38,401 nucleotides of DNA from Nitratireductor sp. Its GTDB lineage: Bacteria; Pseudomonadota; Alphaproteobacteria; Rhizobiales; Rhizobiaceae. Both the position numbers and the translations under genes were made by a program. Below the pieces are notes generated by a model that was not told the DNA's origin, did no database searches, and saw only the letters and a list, made by a program, of their open reading frames with translations. Every line of letters begins with the position of its first letter. Position 1 is the first letter of the stretch. Shown here in pieces: positions 7,690 through 15,642 of this stretch. Location of the stretch: positions 1 to 38,401 of the forward strand of contig JAGRLQ010000239.1 in the NCBI GenBank assembly GCA_020441735.1, read 5' to 3'.

Positions 7690-8505
7690 TTAGAACTCCA
7701 CGACCGCCCGAGCCACGCACCGACAGTTGATCGGCTGCCCCGGCTGACCACCGCCCTCGGCTGGCGTCGGTTTGCCGTAGGTAAAGCGCTTGCCTTCCAA
7801 CTTCTTGTGCAAGGGCCGCACCCGCTCATCGAGGCTGGTCGACCAGATGTAGTCACTGATGCCGGCCTGCTCATGACGGATGCGGTTGAGGTCCGAATTG
7901 AACTTCGACGCCTGGTCCCGGGCGATCAGTTTTGCCCGTCTCTGGGCGAACCCGAAATCAGCTGTCAGTTCCGCCGCCAGCTGCTTTGCCGGTTTGGCCG
8001 CGATGATGCCGTTGTAGACGGTCATCTCAACCCGTTTGAGAACGTCATCGGAGACGTTCTTGATGAGCGCCACGTTCCGGGCCAGCGCTGTCTCCATGTA
8101 GTCTTGAAGATCCTCGCGATCGATCAGGGCAGAGATATCGATCCCGAGCTCGCTCTTGACCGCCTTGAACCATTCTTTCGTGTGTTCCTCGGCATCAAGG
8201 CCCAAAATGGTCTCCACGGTGCGGGAGGCGATGCGAACCAGTTCCTCGGCCAGCTTGCGGGCGTCGTTGAAATCATCCGGCCCGGCATCGAGAATGCCCT
8301 TGCCGCGCTGACGTTTGATCTTCTCCGTGGCCTTGGAGAGAATGTTGGCCCGAACGTGCTGGGCCAACTCTCGCAGCATCCGGTTGATGGCTTTCTCGAT
8401 CCCCAGGCGAAGCGCCAGACGGTCACTTATCTCCGGCAGGATCGCCTGACCCTTCCGGTTCTTCTTCAACCGCTTTCCGATTTGCTTCAAGGAGAAGGTC
8501 TGCAT
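7690..8505 (-). CDS. Phage head morphogenesis protein (SPP1 gp7/Mu gpF type)
   Basis: A protein of about 271 residues with the canonical C-terminal signature of the phage Mu gpF/SPP1 gp7 family: RIRHEQAGISDYIWSTS, then DERVRPLHKKLEG, then PGQPINCRCVARAV. It is a minor head protein made next to the portal and is thought to assist assembly or DNA ejection. The start is ambiguous. The frame is open to a GTG at 8517, but I prefer the ATG at 8505, preceded by GGAAGG at about 11 bases. Either way it overlaps the portal gene's 3' end by more than 80 bases, an unusually long overlap. Confidence 0.8.
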   Translation of the reverse strand: MQTFSLKQIGKRLKKNRKGQAILPEISDRLALRLGIEKAINRMLRELAQHVRANILSKATEKIKRQRGKGILDAGPDDFNDARKLAEELVRIASRTVETILGLDAEEHTKEWFKAVKSELGIDISALIDREDLQDYMETALARNVALIKNVSDDVLKRVEMTVYNGIIAAKPAKQLAAELTADFGFAQRRAKLIARDQASKFNSDLNRIRHEQAGISDYIWSTSLDERVRPLHKKLEGKRFTYGKPTPAEGGGQPGQPINCRCVARAVVEF

Positions 8506-9874
8506 TTTCCTGTTCACCTTCCGCCGCTATGCGGATCGTTTCGAGATCGGCGTCATGTTCCTCATAGGCCGCATCGATGCCGGGGTAGGGGCCATCCTCG
8601 ATCAGCTGGTTCTTGACGCCGGTTGCCAGCACCATCGGATCGACGAGACCGGTATCCTTGTAGATTTTCGTGATCTCTGCCCTGGCCTTGTCGACCTCGG
8701 CCTTTTCCTTGGCCGTGGGCTGGAACAGCGGATCGAACCGGTAATAGTGCTCGGCGGTCTCGCCTTTCAGTTCCTCCAGCCCTTCCTCACCCGTGACGAT
8801 TCCGGCAGAACGCAGCAGCGCCTCATCCAGCGGCTCTAGGTCTGGCCGCAATTCGTTTTCCTGGCGGGCCTGGATGTTGTCGTAGTAATTGCGAAGATCG
8901 CCTTCACCAGTCGAGTTCATGCCGCCAGGCGACATTCCCAGAAACCGGGTCATCGGAATATCGGCCGCGCCGGCCACCACCTGCATGAACTCAAGCATCG
9001 TATCCTTGAGCCCGGAGAAGGAGATGGTTTTCTGCTCGTGTTCCTCGCCTTCATCAAGGATCAGCGCATTGTTGATGCTCTTGAGCATGTTGGCGACCAT
9101 GAACCGTTTGGTAAGCCGGTTCGTGCCGTCCGTGTTCGAGACCATCTCGGCAAGGTTACGCACCTTGTAGACATCGATCTTCGCCTCTTGAACAAGGCTG
9201 GCGATGCCGGCATGTACCGAGGCAGCCGTCAGCACCGCGTCAGCAATGGCGTCGAAGATGCTGTCACCGAACCCGTCCTGCAACTCGCGGGCTTCATCGG
9301 TCACTTCCATGCCATCGAAGATGACAAGGCGGCTGGGATGAATTTCAACCTGTTCCTGCCCGGTGATGTTGGTCAGCTGATACTTCTTCGGACGCCCGTA
9401 ATTCGGCTTGCGGATGTCGCGCTCATAGGCATCATCACCAGCAGCAGTCAGCTGAAACCGATGGAAGGTATGCAGGTATTTGAGATCACCTTCCTTGATC
9501 TTGTCGAGGCGAAGCTCGGTTTCCGGCTTGTCGGTTCCGGTGCCGAGAAGAATCACGCCACCACCGAACACCCGTCGAAAGACCAGCGCCTTGCGAATAT
9601 GACGCTTGATGCGCAGGGCAGTTTCCAGGCGTTCGATCTTCTTGACCTGTTCCTCCGACATCTCCCAGGTACGCCACTGCCGCAGCATGTCATCGGGGAT
9701 GACCTCGACACATTTACGGCCCATCCAGGAACCACGCCACATATTGTCGAGCGTGTTGTAATCGTTGAAGCCGGCGAGGATCTTGTTCTGGGTGGCCTTG
9801 TCCTTCTTGGTTCCCAGGTTCGACACCAGGTTGATCAACCCGTCAAAGGCCTTCATTGGCGTGGAGTCGCTCAT
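8423..9874 (-). CDS. Portal protein (DUF1073 family)
   Basis: A 483-residue DUF1073-type portal, forming the dodecameric DNA entry channel of the head. The conserved N-terminal pattern is present (NDYNTLDNMWRGSWMGRKCVEVIPDDMLRQ is split here only for description: NDYNTLDNMWRGSW then CVEVIPDDML), as is the PMTRFLGMSPGGMNSTGEGD segment near residue 310, which is the best family marker. The last 40 residues are acidic (EEEPEGSGDPAGDK). It starts four bases into the end of the small upstream gene. Automatic annotation sometimes labels this family 'Acb1-like' because of shared naming; I see no 2H-phosphoesterase HxT/HxS pair, so I call it portal only. Confidence 0.85.
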   Translation of the reverse strand: MSDSTPMKAFDGLINLVSNLGTKKDKATQNKILAGFNDYNTLDNMWRGSWMGRKCVEVIPDDMLRQWRTWEMSEEQVKKIERLETALRIKRHIRKALVFRRVFGGGVILLGTGTDKPETELRLDKIKEGDLKYLHTFHRFQLTAAGDDAYERDIRKPNYGRPKKYQLTNITGQEQVEIHPSRLVIFDGMEVTDEARELQDGFGDSIFDAIADAVLTAASVHAGIASLVQEAKIDVYKVRNLAEMVSNTDGTNRLTKRFMVANMLKSINNALILDEGEEHEQKTISFSGLKDTMLEFMQVVAGAADIPMTRFLGMSPGGMNSTGEGDLRNYYDNIQARQENELRPDLEPLDEALLRSAGIVTGEEGLEELKGETAEHYYRFDPLFQPTAKEKAEVDKARAEITKIYKDTGLVDPMVLATGVKNQLIEDGPYPGIDAAYEEHDADLETIRIAAEGEQENADLLLEANRKAVEEEPEGSGDPAGDK

Positions 9875-10059
9875 TCGTCTGCCTTTTCCAGTTCTCCGGT
9901 GGCCGTCACCTTGTAACGAACACCGGCAGAGATAATGATCTTGCCGACAATGATGGCGGTGCCTTCGGCAACAGCCTTGGCGACTTCGGCAAGGTCTGCC
10001 TGTTTGGCGCCTTCAACCAGGCGCTCACGGGATTTCCGGCAAGGCAGACATGCCATCAA
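9871..10059 (-). CDS. Small protein between holin-like and portal genes
   Basis: A 62-residue protein not recognised. The N-terminus has two Cys in MMACLPCRKSRERL, a central helix is rich in Ala (LAEVAKAVAEGTAIIVGKIII) and a short charged tail follows. It overlaps both neighbours by four bases (ATGA type), which supports it being a real coupled gene. The CxxC and the spacing near the lysis genes do not allow a functional call. Confidence 0.6.
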   Translation of the reverse strand: MMACLPCRKSRERLVEGAKQADLAEVAKAVAEGTAIIVGKIIISAGVRYKVTATGELEKADE

Positions 10060-10562
10060 AGGCTGCCCTTCGGCTGGATATCGAACAGCTGATCGCGGGC
10101 ATATCCGTCGATGACCTGACGCTTCTCAATGCCATATGGCAGCAAGAGCGAGATCGATGAGATCATGGCGCAAGTGCTTCCAGCTGTCGGTGCCAGGGGA
10201 TGGAAAGTCCAGTTCTTGGCAGATAGCCCAGATGGGTCAACGCCATCCCGGTGAGCAATCTGCGAGGCATGGTTTCGAAAACCGTTCCCGTCATGCAGAT
10301 CGCAATACAAGGTATCCGTCCATCTGACATTGGAGCGTCGGTTTACTTCCGAAAACGACTGAAATGTCAGCTTGGTTCCCTCGACGGCGGGCTCCAACAC
10401 ACGCACATTCTCGTACCAAAGCCAGAAGCTCATCGGCATCAACCGGTAGAACGAATATTCTACCGCGATCATGATGACTGCGGCATAGACCATTGCAACG
10501 GCGATGTTCCACAGAACCTTGCCGCTGTGCTGCTGAAATTCTGCAACCCGAGACGCGCTCAT
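10056..10562 (-). CDS. Membrane-anchored protein of the lysis region, unknown
   Basis: A 168-residue protein with one clear membrane helix near the N-terminus (about residues 18-40, VLWNIAVAMVYAAVIMIAVEY) followed by a long soluble part with the segments RRSNVRWTDTLYCDL and AKNWTFHPLAPTAGST. The topology suggests a periplasmic C-terminal domain. It overlaps both neighbours by four bases within the lysis string. It may be a lysis accessory or superinfection protein; that is inference from position only. Confidence 0.55.
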   Translation of the reverse strand: MSASRVAEFQQHSGKVLWNIAVAMVYAAVIMIAVEYSFYRLMPMSFWLWYENVRVLEPAVEGTKLTFQSFSEVNRRSNVRWTDTLYCDLHDGNGFRNHASQIAHRDGVDPSGLSAKNWTFHPLAPTAGSTCAMISSISLLLPYGIEKRQVIDGYARDQLFDIQPKGSL

Positions 10563-10780
10563 TTCTTACCTCCAAAGCGTTTGATGATCTCATTGACGGC
10601 ATCGAACATCATCGAACCGCCCGCAAAGAGCATGGCGTAGATCGGAAGCGGGACAGACCGTTCGATCCAGCCAGTTGCATCAGCCAGAATGAGCCCGAAA
10701 AAGGCAAGCCAGCAGGAAATCGCCATGACGCGCCGCATGGTCTTGGTAAAGCCGTTCTGCGGCACTTGATCGAGGGTCAT
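10559..10780 (-). CDS. Holin-like small membrane protein
   Basis: A 73-residue protein with two hydrophobic segments (about residues 17-33, VMAISCWLAFFGLILAD, and 41-58, PLPIYAMLFAGGSMMFDAV) and a basic C-terminus (IIKRFGGKK), the profile of a class II holin. I place the start at the ATG at 10780 (MTLDQVPQNG), which overlaps the upstream stop; the longer open frame is a shadow of the upstream gene. A holin would time release of the M15 endolysin encoded about 2 kb upstream. The topology is seen; the function is inferred. Confidence 0.55.
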   Translation of the reverse strand: MTLDQVPQNGFTKTMRRVMAISCWLAFFGLILADATGWIERSVPLPIYAMLFAGGSMMFDAVNEIIKRFGGKK

Positions 10781-11148
10781 TGGACTTTCTTCTCCTGCCA
10801 CCATGCAACCATTCGGCCACCGGAATATTCGGCCACTGCCCGCCAGCCGTCCGGGCCGGGATTGCAGATCACCTTCGATGACGTGATGTGACACCCAGGA
10901 TCGCCATGCCCAGCTGCGGTCAGGAAAAACAGCCGGGTAGGGCTGGGCTTGCCTGCTGGCAACATCTCGAAGTTCCTGATCTCCCATAGACCCTCGTCGC
11001 CACCGACTTCCGCCAGTGTGGCGCATGAGATCAGCAGGAAAGATGCAGCTGCGGTAACCAGCCATGACCAGATGCGTCGGCCCAGGGACGGCTGTGGTTC
11101 ATCGGGTTCGACATGAACGCCCATTTCATAGTCCGGTCGTTCATTCAT
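10777..11148 (-). CDS. Probable membrane or lipoprotein of lysis cassette
   Basis: A 123-residue protein with a 24-residue acidic cytoplasmic-type N-terminus, then a hydrophobic stretch (IWSWLVTAAASFLLISCATL) that ends in LISC, a possible lipobox or simply a signal anchor. The C-terminal part contains two more Cys (DPGCHITSSKVICNPGP) and a SGGRMVAWWQ strand. It overlaps the genes on both sides. I do not recognise the family. It could be an envelope protein acting with the spanins. Confidence 0.5.
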   Translation of the reverse strand: MNERPDYEMGVHVEPDEPQPSLGRRIWSWLVTAAASFLLISCATLAEVGGDEGLWEIRNFEMLPAGKPSPTRLFFLTAAGHGDPGCHITSSKVICNPGPDGWRAVAEYSGGRMVAWWQEKKVQ

Positions 11149-11488
11149 TGGTTGCCATCTCCGTAAGCATCCCGCGCACTGTCATCTCGCTGACAAGCGT
11201 CTGGTGAGTTGCAACGCAGATATCGAGACGGTTGCGATCTTCCTGCCATTTCTCACGGGCCTCTGGCCCCGGCAGATGGGTACGGTTCCCAAGGTCGACT
11301 TTGCCTTGCGGTGTTTTGATGACCGAGGCCGGGATGGCTGGCGTCAGATCATCCAGCCGGTCCCGTGCTTCCTGGTCTTTCTGTTCGACGACCGCGCTCG
11401 GGGGCGGGGTTCCGTCTGTGTGTTTGCAGCCGGCAAGCAGCAGGACGCTAACGAATGCCGCGAATATCAAAGAGCGGTTCGGCATCAT
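11141..11488 (-). CDS. Outer-membrane spanin-like lipoprotein (Rz1-like)
   Basis: A 115-residue lipoprotein. The start at 11488 (MMPNRS) is set by a GGAAGG site; a signal peptide (LIFAAFVSVLLLAGC) ends in the strong lipobox LAGC at residues 18-21, followed by a proline stretch (TDGTPPPSAVV). Its start lies inside the last 41 bases of the preceding coiled-coil membrane protein. This is the out-of-frame arrangement typical of Rz/Rz1 spanin pairs, which fuse inner and outer membranes at lysis. At 115 residues it is longer than lambda Rz1, so it could be a larger o-spanin. Confidence 0.65.
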   Translation of the reverse strand: MMPNRSLIFAAFVSVLLLAGCKHTDGTPPPSAVVEQKDQEARDRLDDLTPAIPASVIKTPQGKVDLGNRTHLPGPEAREKWQEDRNRLDICVATHQTLVSEMTVRGMLTEMATNE

Positions 11489-11888
11489 CCCGGCCTTCCT
11501 TCCTTGCCTGTTCACGTTCCTGCTCACGCAACCGATCGGCCTCGGCCATGGACATGCTGTTCTGCCATTCGAGAAACCGAATCCGCTCCAAGAAACCGGT
11601 CTGGAGTTCCTGGCTGCGAGTATTGATGCGGTTGGCTTCCGCAGCCTTGTCGATGACGGCCTGGGACAACGAAATGCGCTTGCGCCGTTCCTCGGCAATG
11701 ACGAGGCGGGCATCCTTCAATTGCTGCTCGAACCGGATGGCCTCGGCCACCGCAGCCTCTTTCCGCCACCATAGGGCCACTACAACGAGGCACAGGGCGG
11801 CGATCGTGCCGGCCATCACCTTGACCACCGGAAAACCGGCAAACCGCGCTCCTACGGCGTCCCAGAGCAATTTGAACATCAGCATCAC
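11448..11888 (-). CDS. Inner-membrane spanin-like protein (Rz-like)
   Basis: A 146-residue protein with an N-terminal membrane helix (about residues 22-42, VKVMAGTIAALCLVVVALWW) followed by about 100 residues of charged helix with heptad spacing (FEQQLKDARLVIAEERRKR, then SQELQTGFLERIRFLEWQ). That is the layout of an i-spanin: one membrane anchor plus a periplasmic coiled coil. The lipoprotein gene that starts inside its 3' end would be the matching o-spanin. The overlap and the two topologies are visible in the sequence; the pairing is inference. Confidence 0.65.
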   Translation of the reverse strand: MMLMFKLLWDAVGARFAGFPVVKVMAGTIAALCLVVVALWWRKEAAVAEAIRFEQQLKDARLVIAEERRKRISLSQAVIDKAAEANRINTRSQELQTGFLERIRFLEWQNSMSMAEADRLREQEREQARKEGRDDAEPLFDIRGIR

Positions 11889-12223
11889 CGTCTTTCATCG
11901 GGCGGCGGAGGCGTCGGCTCCCGGAGCGGAATGTCGCCACCGTAATACGCTGACGGGTCGGGTTCCTGCTGCTGGGTGGGTTTGCCGTACTCGAGCAGAC
12001 CCATGGCAAGGGCCTTCATTCCAAAGGCTGCCATGAGGCAGACAACGGACGCAACGATCAGATAGAACAGGATATCCCGCTTGTGATCGGCGGAAAGATC
12101 GCCGCCCCAATAGAAGATCAGGCCGATGGTGAACATGGCGACGGTAACGGCAAGTTCGCGTGAGCCGGTCTTGCCGTCCTTCCTAGTCGGGAAGCCGAGT
12201 ATCTTGCCCCAGAGCCAGAACAT
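11885..12223 (-). CDS. Two-helix membrane protein, holin candidate
   Basis: A 112-residue protein with two membrane helices (about residues 24-40, ELAVTVAMFTIGLIFYW, and 52-73, ILFYLIVASVVCLMAAFGM), a basic N-terminus and a Pro-rich polar C-terminus (PTPPPPDERR). It may be a second holin or antiholin next to the spanin genes. It overlaps the spanin gene by four bases and abuts DUF6527. Two small membrane proteins in one lysis cassette fits a holin/antiholin pair; I cannot say which is which. Confidence 0.5.
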   Translation of the reverse strand: MFWLWGKILGFPTRKDGKTGSRELAVTVAMFTIGLIFYWGGDLSADHKRDILFYLIVASVVCLMAAFGMKALAMGLLEYGKPTQQQEPDPSAYYGGDIPLREPTPPPPDERR

Positions 12224-12567
12224 CAGCCTTCACCTTTTTGAAGATTCAGAACCGGATCGCCGTCATCATCCATTTCCGGCAACTCCACGGTCATCCCCTT
12301 CAGATCGTGAAAACAATCTGACAGAAACCGGATTTCCCCGTTTTCGACATAGGAATGACATCTGCCACCGGGCCGATCTTTGTTCACCAGCATGGATGGA
12401 GAAAAGGTAGGCTTCTCCATATCGCCGTTGAATGACCAGTTTGGGAGATTGCGGGATTTGCCAACCCTGAAAGGATGATCACACTTGCAGCCGGGGCAAA
12501 ACACCGAATAAACGCCCTCGCCGGGAAAGTCATGATCAGGATAAAAATGAACCCTTTTGACCATCAC
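12223..12567 (-). CDS. DUF6527 family zinc-binding-like phage protein
   Basis: A 114-residue protein with the clear pattern of the small phage family DUF6527. It has FCPGCKCDHPF (about residues 23-33), WSFNGDMEKPTFSPSML (about 44-60), RCHSYVENGEIRFL (about 69-82) and DCFHDLKGMTVELP. The conserved Cys/His residues suggest one metal site. The biochemical role is not known to me. It is coupled by a four-base overlap to the endolysin gene, a common neighbour for this family. Confidence 0.7.
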   Translation of the reverse strand: MMVKRVHFYPDHDFPGEGVYSVFCPGCKCDHPFRVGKSRNLPNWSFNGDMEKPTFSPSMLVNKDRPGGRCHSYVENGEIRFLSDCFHDLKGMTVELPEMDDDGDPVLNLQKGEG

Positions 12568-13271
12568 AGCCTCGCAAACTGGAAGTGCATCCAGTCGTAG
12601 TTACGCAGTCTGCCCAGGCTGACGCCGCCATGTTCCTCGACAATGCTCCAGAAGGGTTCATATTCGGGGTCGTCGAGCTTCGCCTGGTCGCGGCCCCATT
12701 TCAGCTGATTGCGGGCAGGATCGATGTCGAGGGCAATGCCCCAGCTGTGCATCGAATACCGGTTGCCGCCGCGCATCTTGCGAAAGTTGTAGCATCCGCC
12801 ATAGAGATCGAGGCCGAGAAGCCGGATGTTTTCCAGCCCGTAGTGCTTGAGCACCTGGTCGAAAATGCTTTCGAACGACGCTGCGACCTTGTGATGGCAG
12901 TTGAAGGTCCGCACGATCTCGTTCTTGTCCCAGGCGAGCCGCATGGGGAAGGGCAGTTGAACCTCTCCAGCCGTGCAGGCATGGCTACCGGGTGGGCCAT
13001 AGAACTTCTCGACATCCGCCTGCCGAGGCCAGGAACGGGCATGCCCCTGACCGGGAGCGGCCCTGACCGGATCAGGCTTCTGCCGCTCGGCAATCGGATC
13101 GGATTTCAGGGCTGCAATGGTCCGGCGCCCCGCAATGCCGTCCGGGTACAGGCCGTTGATGCGCTGGAAGCCACGGATGGCAGCCCTGGTCAACGGGCCG
13201 TTGATACCATCCACGCGACCCTTGTAGATGCCGAGTGCGTGAAGCCGCGCCTGAATCTCATAGGTGTTCAT
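12564..13271 (-). CDS. Endolysin: peptidoglycan-binding plus M15 peptidase
   Basis: A 235-residue lysis enzyme. Residues 3-56 are a PG_binding_1 repeat (ARLHALGIYKGRVDGINGPLT, then IRGFQRINGLYPDG). A linker of about 30 residues follows, then an M15-type D,D/L,D-carboxypeptidase domain with SMHSWGIALDID, where His175 and Asp182 are zinc ligands, and YDWMHFQF with His229 as the third. It should cut peptide crosslinks in the cell wall. No signal peptide is seen, so it would need the holin. The binding domain comes first, in contrast to many endolysins with C-terminal binding domains. Confidence 0.85.
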   Translation of the reverse strand: MNTYEIQARLHALGIYKGRVDGINGPLTRAAIRGFQRINGLYPDGIAGRRTIAALKSDPIAERQKPDPVRAAPGQGHARSWPRQADVEKFYGPPGSHACTAGEVQLPFPMRLAWDKNEIVRTFNCHHKVAASFESIFDQVLKHYGLENIRLLGLDLYGGCYNFRKMRGGNRYSMHSWGIALDIDPARNQLKWGRDQAKLDDPEYEPFWSIVEEHGGVSLGRLRNYDWMHFQFARL

Positions 13272-13639
13272 ACCTTGCCTCCTTTTCGGATCGCGTTGTG
13301 CCAGAGCACAGCCATGCCCATGATGAACACGGTCCTGGGACCAACGCCGTCTGCCAGAAGGGCAGCGGCAAATTCCGCCGATGCGGTAATGGGCGAGAAG
13401 CCAGAATTGCAGACCATGTGATCGTGCAGGATCGCCGCCTTGGCGTATCGGGAATTACCCCGGTCGAACCAGGTCCAGGCCCATCTCGGGATGGAAGCAA
13501 GGTCGGTCACTTCGCCGGCCGGAACCGTGTAGAAATATCCGGTTCCCTTCTCCCCGATTTCCCAAACCAGATCAGTGACGAGCTTCCACCGGCCATCTGC
13601 CAGCGGGGCAATGGCGACTTCCTCGGTGTAGAAGGACAT
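13268..13639 (-). CDS. DUF1353 family phage protein
   Basis: A 123-residue protein with the DUF1353 signature: VPAGEVTDLASIPRWAW (about residues 39-55) followed by YAKAAILHDHMVCN (about 65-78) with a conserved His-Asp-His. The family occurs in tail and lysis regions of many proteobacterial phages and has no assigned activity that I know of; the conserved HDH suggests metal binding. It overlaps the endolysin gene start by four bases, so it is probably produced with the lysis proteins. Confidence 0.75.
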   Translation of the reverse strand: MSFYTEEVAIAPLADGRWKLVTDLVWEIGEKGTGYFYTVPAGEVTDLASIPRWAWTWFDRGNSRYAKAAILHDHMVCNSGFSPITASAEFAAALLADGVGPRTVFIMGMAVLWHNAIRKGGKV

Positions 13640-13642
13640 CGT

Positions 13643-14206
13643 TCAAAAGGCGGCAGCCAACGCAACGGCTTCCGGTGAGGGTTCCGGCCAATGACTATCA
13701 TCGGCAAAGTCAACGGCTCCGGCAGCTGCCAACTCCGCTCCTTTTGCCCGCATTGCTGCGACCCACGCTAGTCCGGCCTGAAAAGCAGCCATCTGATCAG
13801 CGTTCAACAGCCCGGCAGCAGCGGCAGCGGCCATGTTCATTTGCGTGGCGGCAGAAGCATGGGCATAGATGCGATCGGATACCTCCTGCCTGATTGCGTC
13901 GGGATTGGGCGGCGGAGCGGAAATCGTCACGGACTGCCCATCAATCCACAGATCGCTGATCGGCTCTCCGGTCGTATGTTCAAACACAAAACCGCCATGT
14001 GCGGTCACATGCTCATCGGCCTGATACTCCGGCGACCGGGTGACCATCTCAAATTCTTCCGGCACTTCCGGCGTGATGATCTCTCCGGCCTCATCAAGTT
14101 CGGGCGGCTGATATTCCTGCGTGACAATCTTGTCTTCACGGTCAGCATCAAAAGCCGCATACTTCGCTATCCGGTTGCCTTCAACCGATACGATTGCGAT
14201 GAACAT
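13643..14206 (-). CDS. Tail fibre accessory/assembly-like protein
   Basis: A 187-residue protein directly downstream of the tail fibre gene. The N-terminal half is strand-rich with acidic segments (PPELDEAGEIITPEVPEEF), then a PPPNPDAIRQEV linker leads into an Ala-rich helical C-terminus (ATQMNMAAAAAAGLLNADQMAAFQAGLAWV). The linker plus Ala-rich helical domain resembles tail fibre assembly chaperones and DUF4376-type proteins. No catalytic motif is visible. The role is from position and architecture only. Confidence 0.55.
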   Translation of the reverse strand: MFIAIVSVEGNRIAKYAAFDADREDKIVTQEYQPPELDEAGEIITPEVPEEFEMVTRSPEYQADEHVTAHGGFVFEHTTGEPISDLWIDGQSVTISAPPPNPDAIRQEVSDRIYAHASAATQMNMAAAAAAGLLNADQMAAFQAGLAWVAAMRAKGAELAAAGAVDFADDSHWPEPSPEAVALAAAF

Positions 14207-14217
14207 TTCCTGCCCTC

Positions 14218-15633
14218 CTAGCGATAGAACACGGAGCAGCTACCGCCTGAAAAGGTGCCGCCCATAAGCTGAACGCGGTCCAATGCCCCGCTTAGCGTTT
14301 TGTCACCAGCGCCATGAACAGGAACGTTCGAATACCCCCGAACCATGTGATCCGACATCCATTGGTTGCCGCCCATGTGGAACAGGCGCATGACGCCCTT
14401 AACCAAGGTCGAGGCTATCAGATCAAACTCGGTCGTAGACGATGTTGAGGACGAGCGATTGCCCGTGTAGCTGTCATACCCGGTGGTTTCGACGCCGCCG
14501 CTATCCCCGAGCCTCACGCCCAGACCTGACGTGACCGCAACATCATCAAACAGGATCAATACCTCTCTGACGCCTGTCGGAATGCCGGTGAAGTTGATGG
14601 CTGTACCAGCGCTGGTTGCCAGTGAAGAAAGCAGGGTCCAACCTTCACTTGCCAGCGCCTCCCATGCTCCGTTCTTGCGAGCATAAGTGTTACCGTCAGA
14701 CGGAGCGTCGTTCTCACCTGCCATGCTGCCGGAATCACTGATCTGGGCCAGTGTATGCGTGTGGCCGGTGGCCGACTTCCCATCCAGAGCAGCCTGCAAA
14801 CCCGTAACGTTGGCGATGGCGTGGGTGTGGGCGGACGCTGCCTTGCCATCCAAAGCGGTCTGGAGACCGGTGACGTTCGCAATCGTGTGCGTGTGCCCCG
14901 TTGCAGCCTTGCCATCCACTGCCGTTTGAAGGCTGTCGAGATTGGCCTGCAATCCGGTGACATTGGCAATCGTGTGAGTGTGGCCGGTGTTAGACTTGCC
15001 AGCCAGGCCGGCATTCATTTCAGCTACGGACGGCGCAGACAGATTGCCCCGTGCAACATCCGGGTCGTTCACATCGGACAGGTTGTTAGCTGCTGCCAGA
15101 AATCCAGCACCGGAGATATAGGCCGCTACCCAAGCCGCACCATCCCAGAACTTGAGACCGATACCAGTGTGGTAGAACAACGCACCGGGTTGCAACGGAT
15201 CGCCGTCATTGTCGGTGGCCGGTTCAGCTGCCTTTTCACCAAGGTACTTGTCATCGAAGTTATCAAAGGCCGTGAATGCCTGGTCTCGGGCAGCCTCGGC
15301 TGCAAGTTGTGCGGTGCCTGCTGCGTTGGCAGCAGCAAGGGCTGCGACCTTGGAAGCATCAGCTGCGGCAGCATCCGCGGCGGCATTGCCCTCGGACGTG
15401 CTCGCATTGCCTTCGGAGGTAAGGGCAGCGGCAGCGCTCGCAGATGATTGACCGGCGCTGGTTGCAGCAGCGTTCGCGCTGGCATCTGCTTCACCTGCCT
15501 TGGTCTCGGCTTCATCCTTGAAGCCCTCGGCATCGGTGGCACTTTGAGCGGCAGCGGCGGCGGCAGTGCTTGCCGATTCGTTCAGCGTTTCCAGCCATTC
15601 GAGGCCGTCGCCCTGGAACAGAAAGAAAGACAT
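14218..15633 (-). CDS. Tail fibre protein with collagen-like histidine repeats
   Basis: A 471-residue receptor-binding fibre. Residues 1 to about 125 are Ala/Ser-rich helix (AAAAAQSATDAEGFKDEAE), typical of a trimeric fibre shaft near the baseplate. A conserved GALFYHTGIGLKFWDGAAWV segment follows near residue 148. Residues about 215-300 hold four tandem GHTHTIANVTGLQ units, a His-rich shaft in which trimers usually bind metal. The C-terminal part (about 330-471) is a strand-rich tip. It lies between terminase and its accessory gene, a position away from the tail genes. Host range is probably set here. Confidence 0.8.
   Translation of the reverse strand: MSFFLFQGDGLEWLETLNESASTAAAAAAQSATDAEGFKDEAETKAGEADASANAAATSAGQSSASAAAALTSEGNASTSEGNAAADAAAADASKVAALAAANAAGTAQLAAEAARDQAFTAFDNFDDKYLGEKAAEPATDNDGDPLQPGALFYHTGIGLKFWDGAAWVAAYISGAGFLAAANNLSDVNDPDVARGNLSAPSVAEMNAGLAGKSNTGHTHTIANVTGLQANLDSLQTAVDGKAATGHTHTIANVTGLQTALDGKAASAHTHAIANVTGLQAALDGKSATGHTHTLAQISDSGSMAGENDAPSDGNTYARKNGAWEALASEGWTLLSSLATSAGTAINFTGIPTGVREVLILFDDVAVTSGLGVRLGDSGGVETTGYDSYTGNRSSSTSSTTEFDLIASTLVKGVMRLFHMGGNQWMSDHMVRGYSNVPVHGAGDKTLSGALDRVQLMGGTFSGGSCSVFYR
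14750..14990. repeat. Tandem repeats encoding the GHTHT fibre shaft
   Basis: Four imperfect direct repeats of about 60-75 bases, each encoding a variant of (S/T)GHTHTIANVTGLQ-A-LDGK. The copies differ at third positions but keep the His-Thr-His core. Recombination between copies would lengthen or shorten the fibre shaft. Confidence 0.75.
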
Positions 15634-15642
15634 CCGCTTACC

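Noticed and set aside
8423..9874. Naming the portal gene as an Acb1 anti-CBASS enzyme.
   Set aside because: Database names for this family overlap, but I see no paired HxT/HxS of the 2H phosphoesterases and all other evidence fits a portal.
14750..14990. The tail fibre repeats considered as a CRISPR array.
   Set aside because: The repeats are in frame within a single protein and have no spacers of unrelated sequence; they encode the GHTHT shaft.
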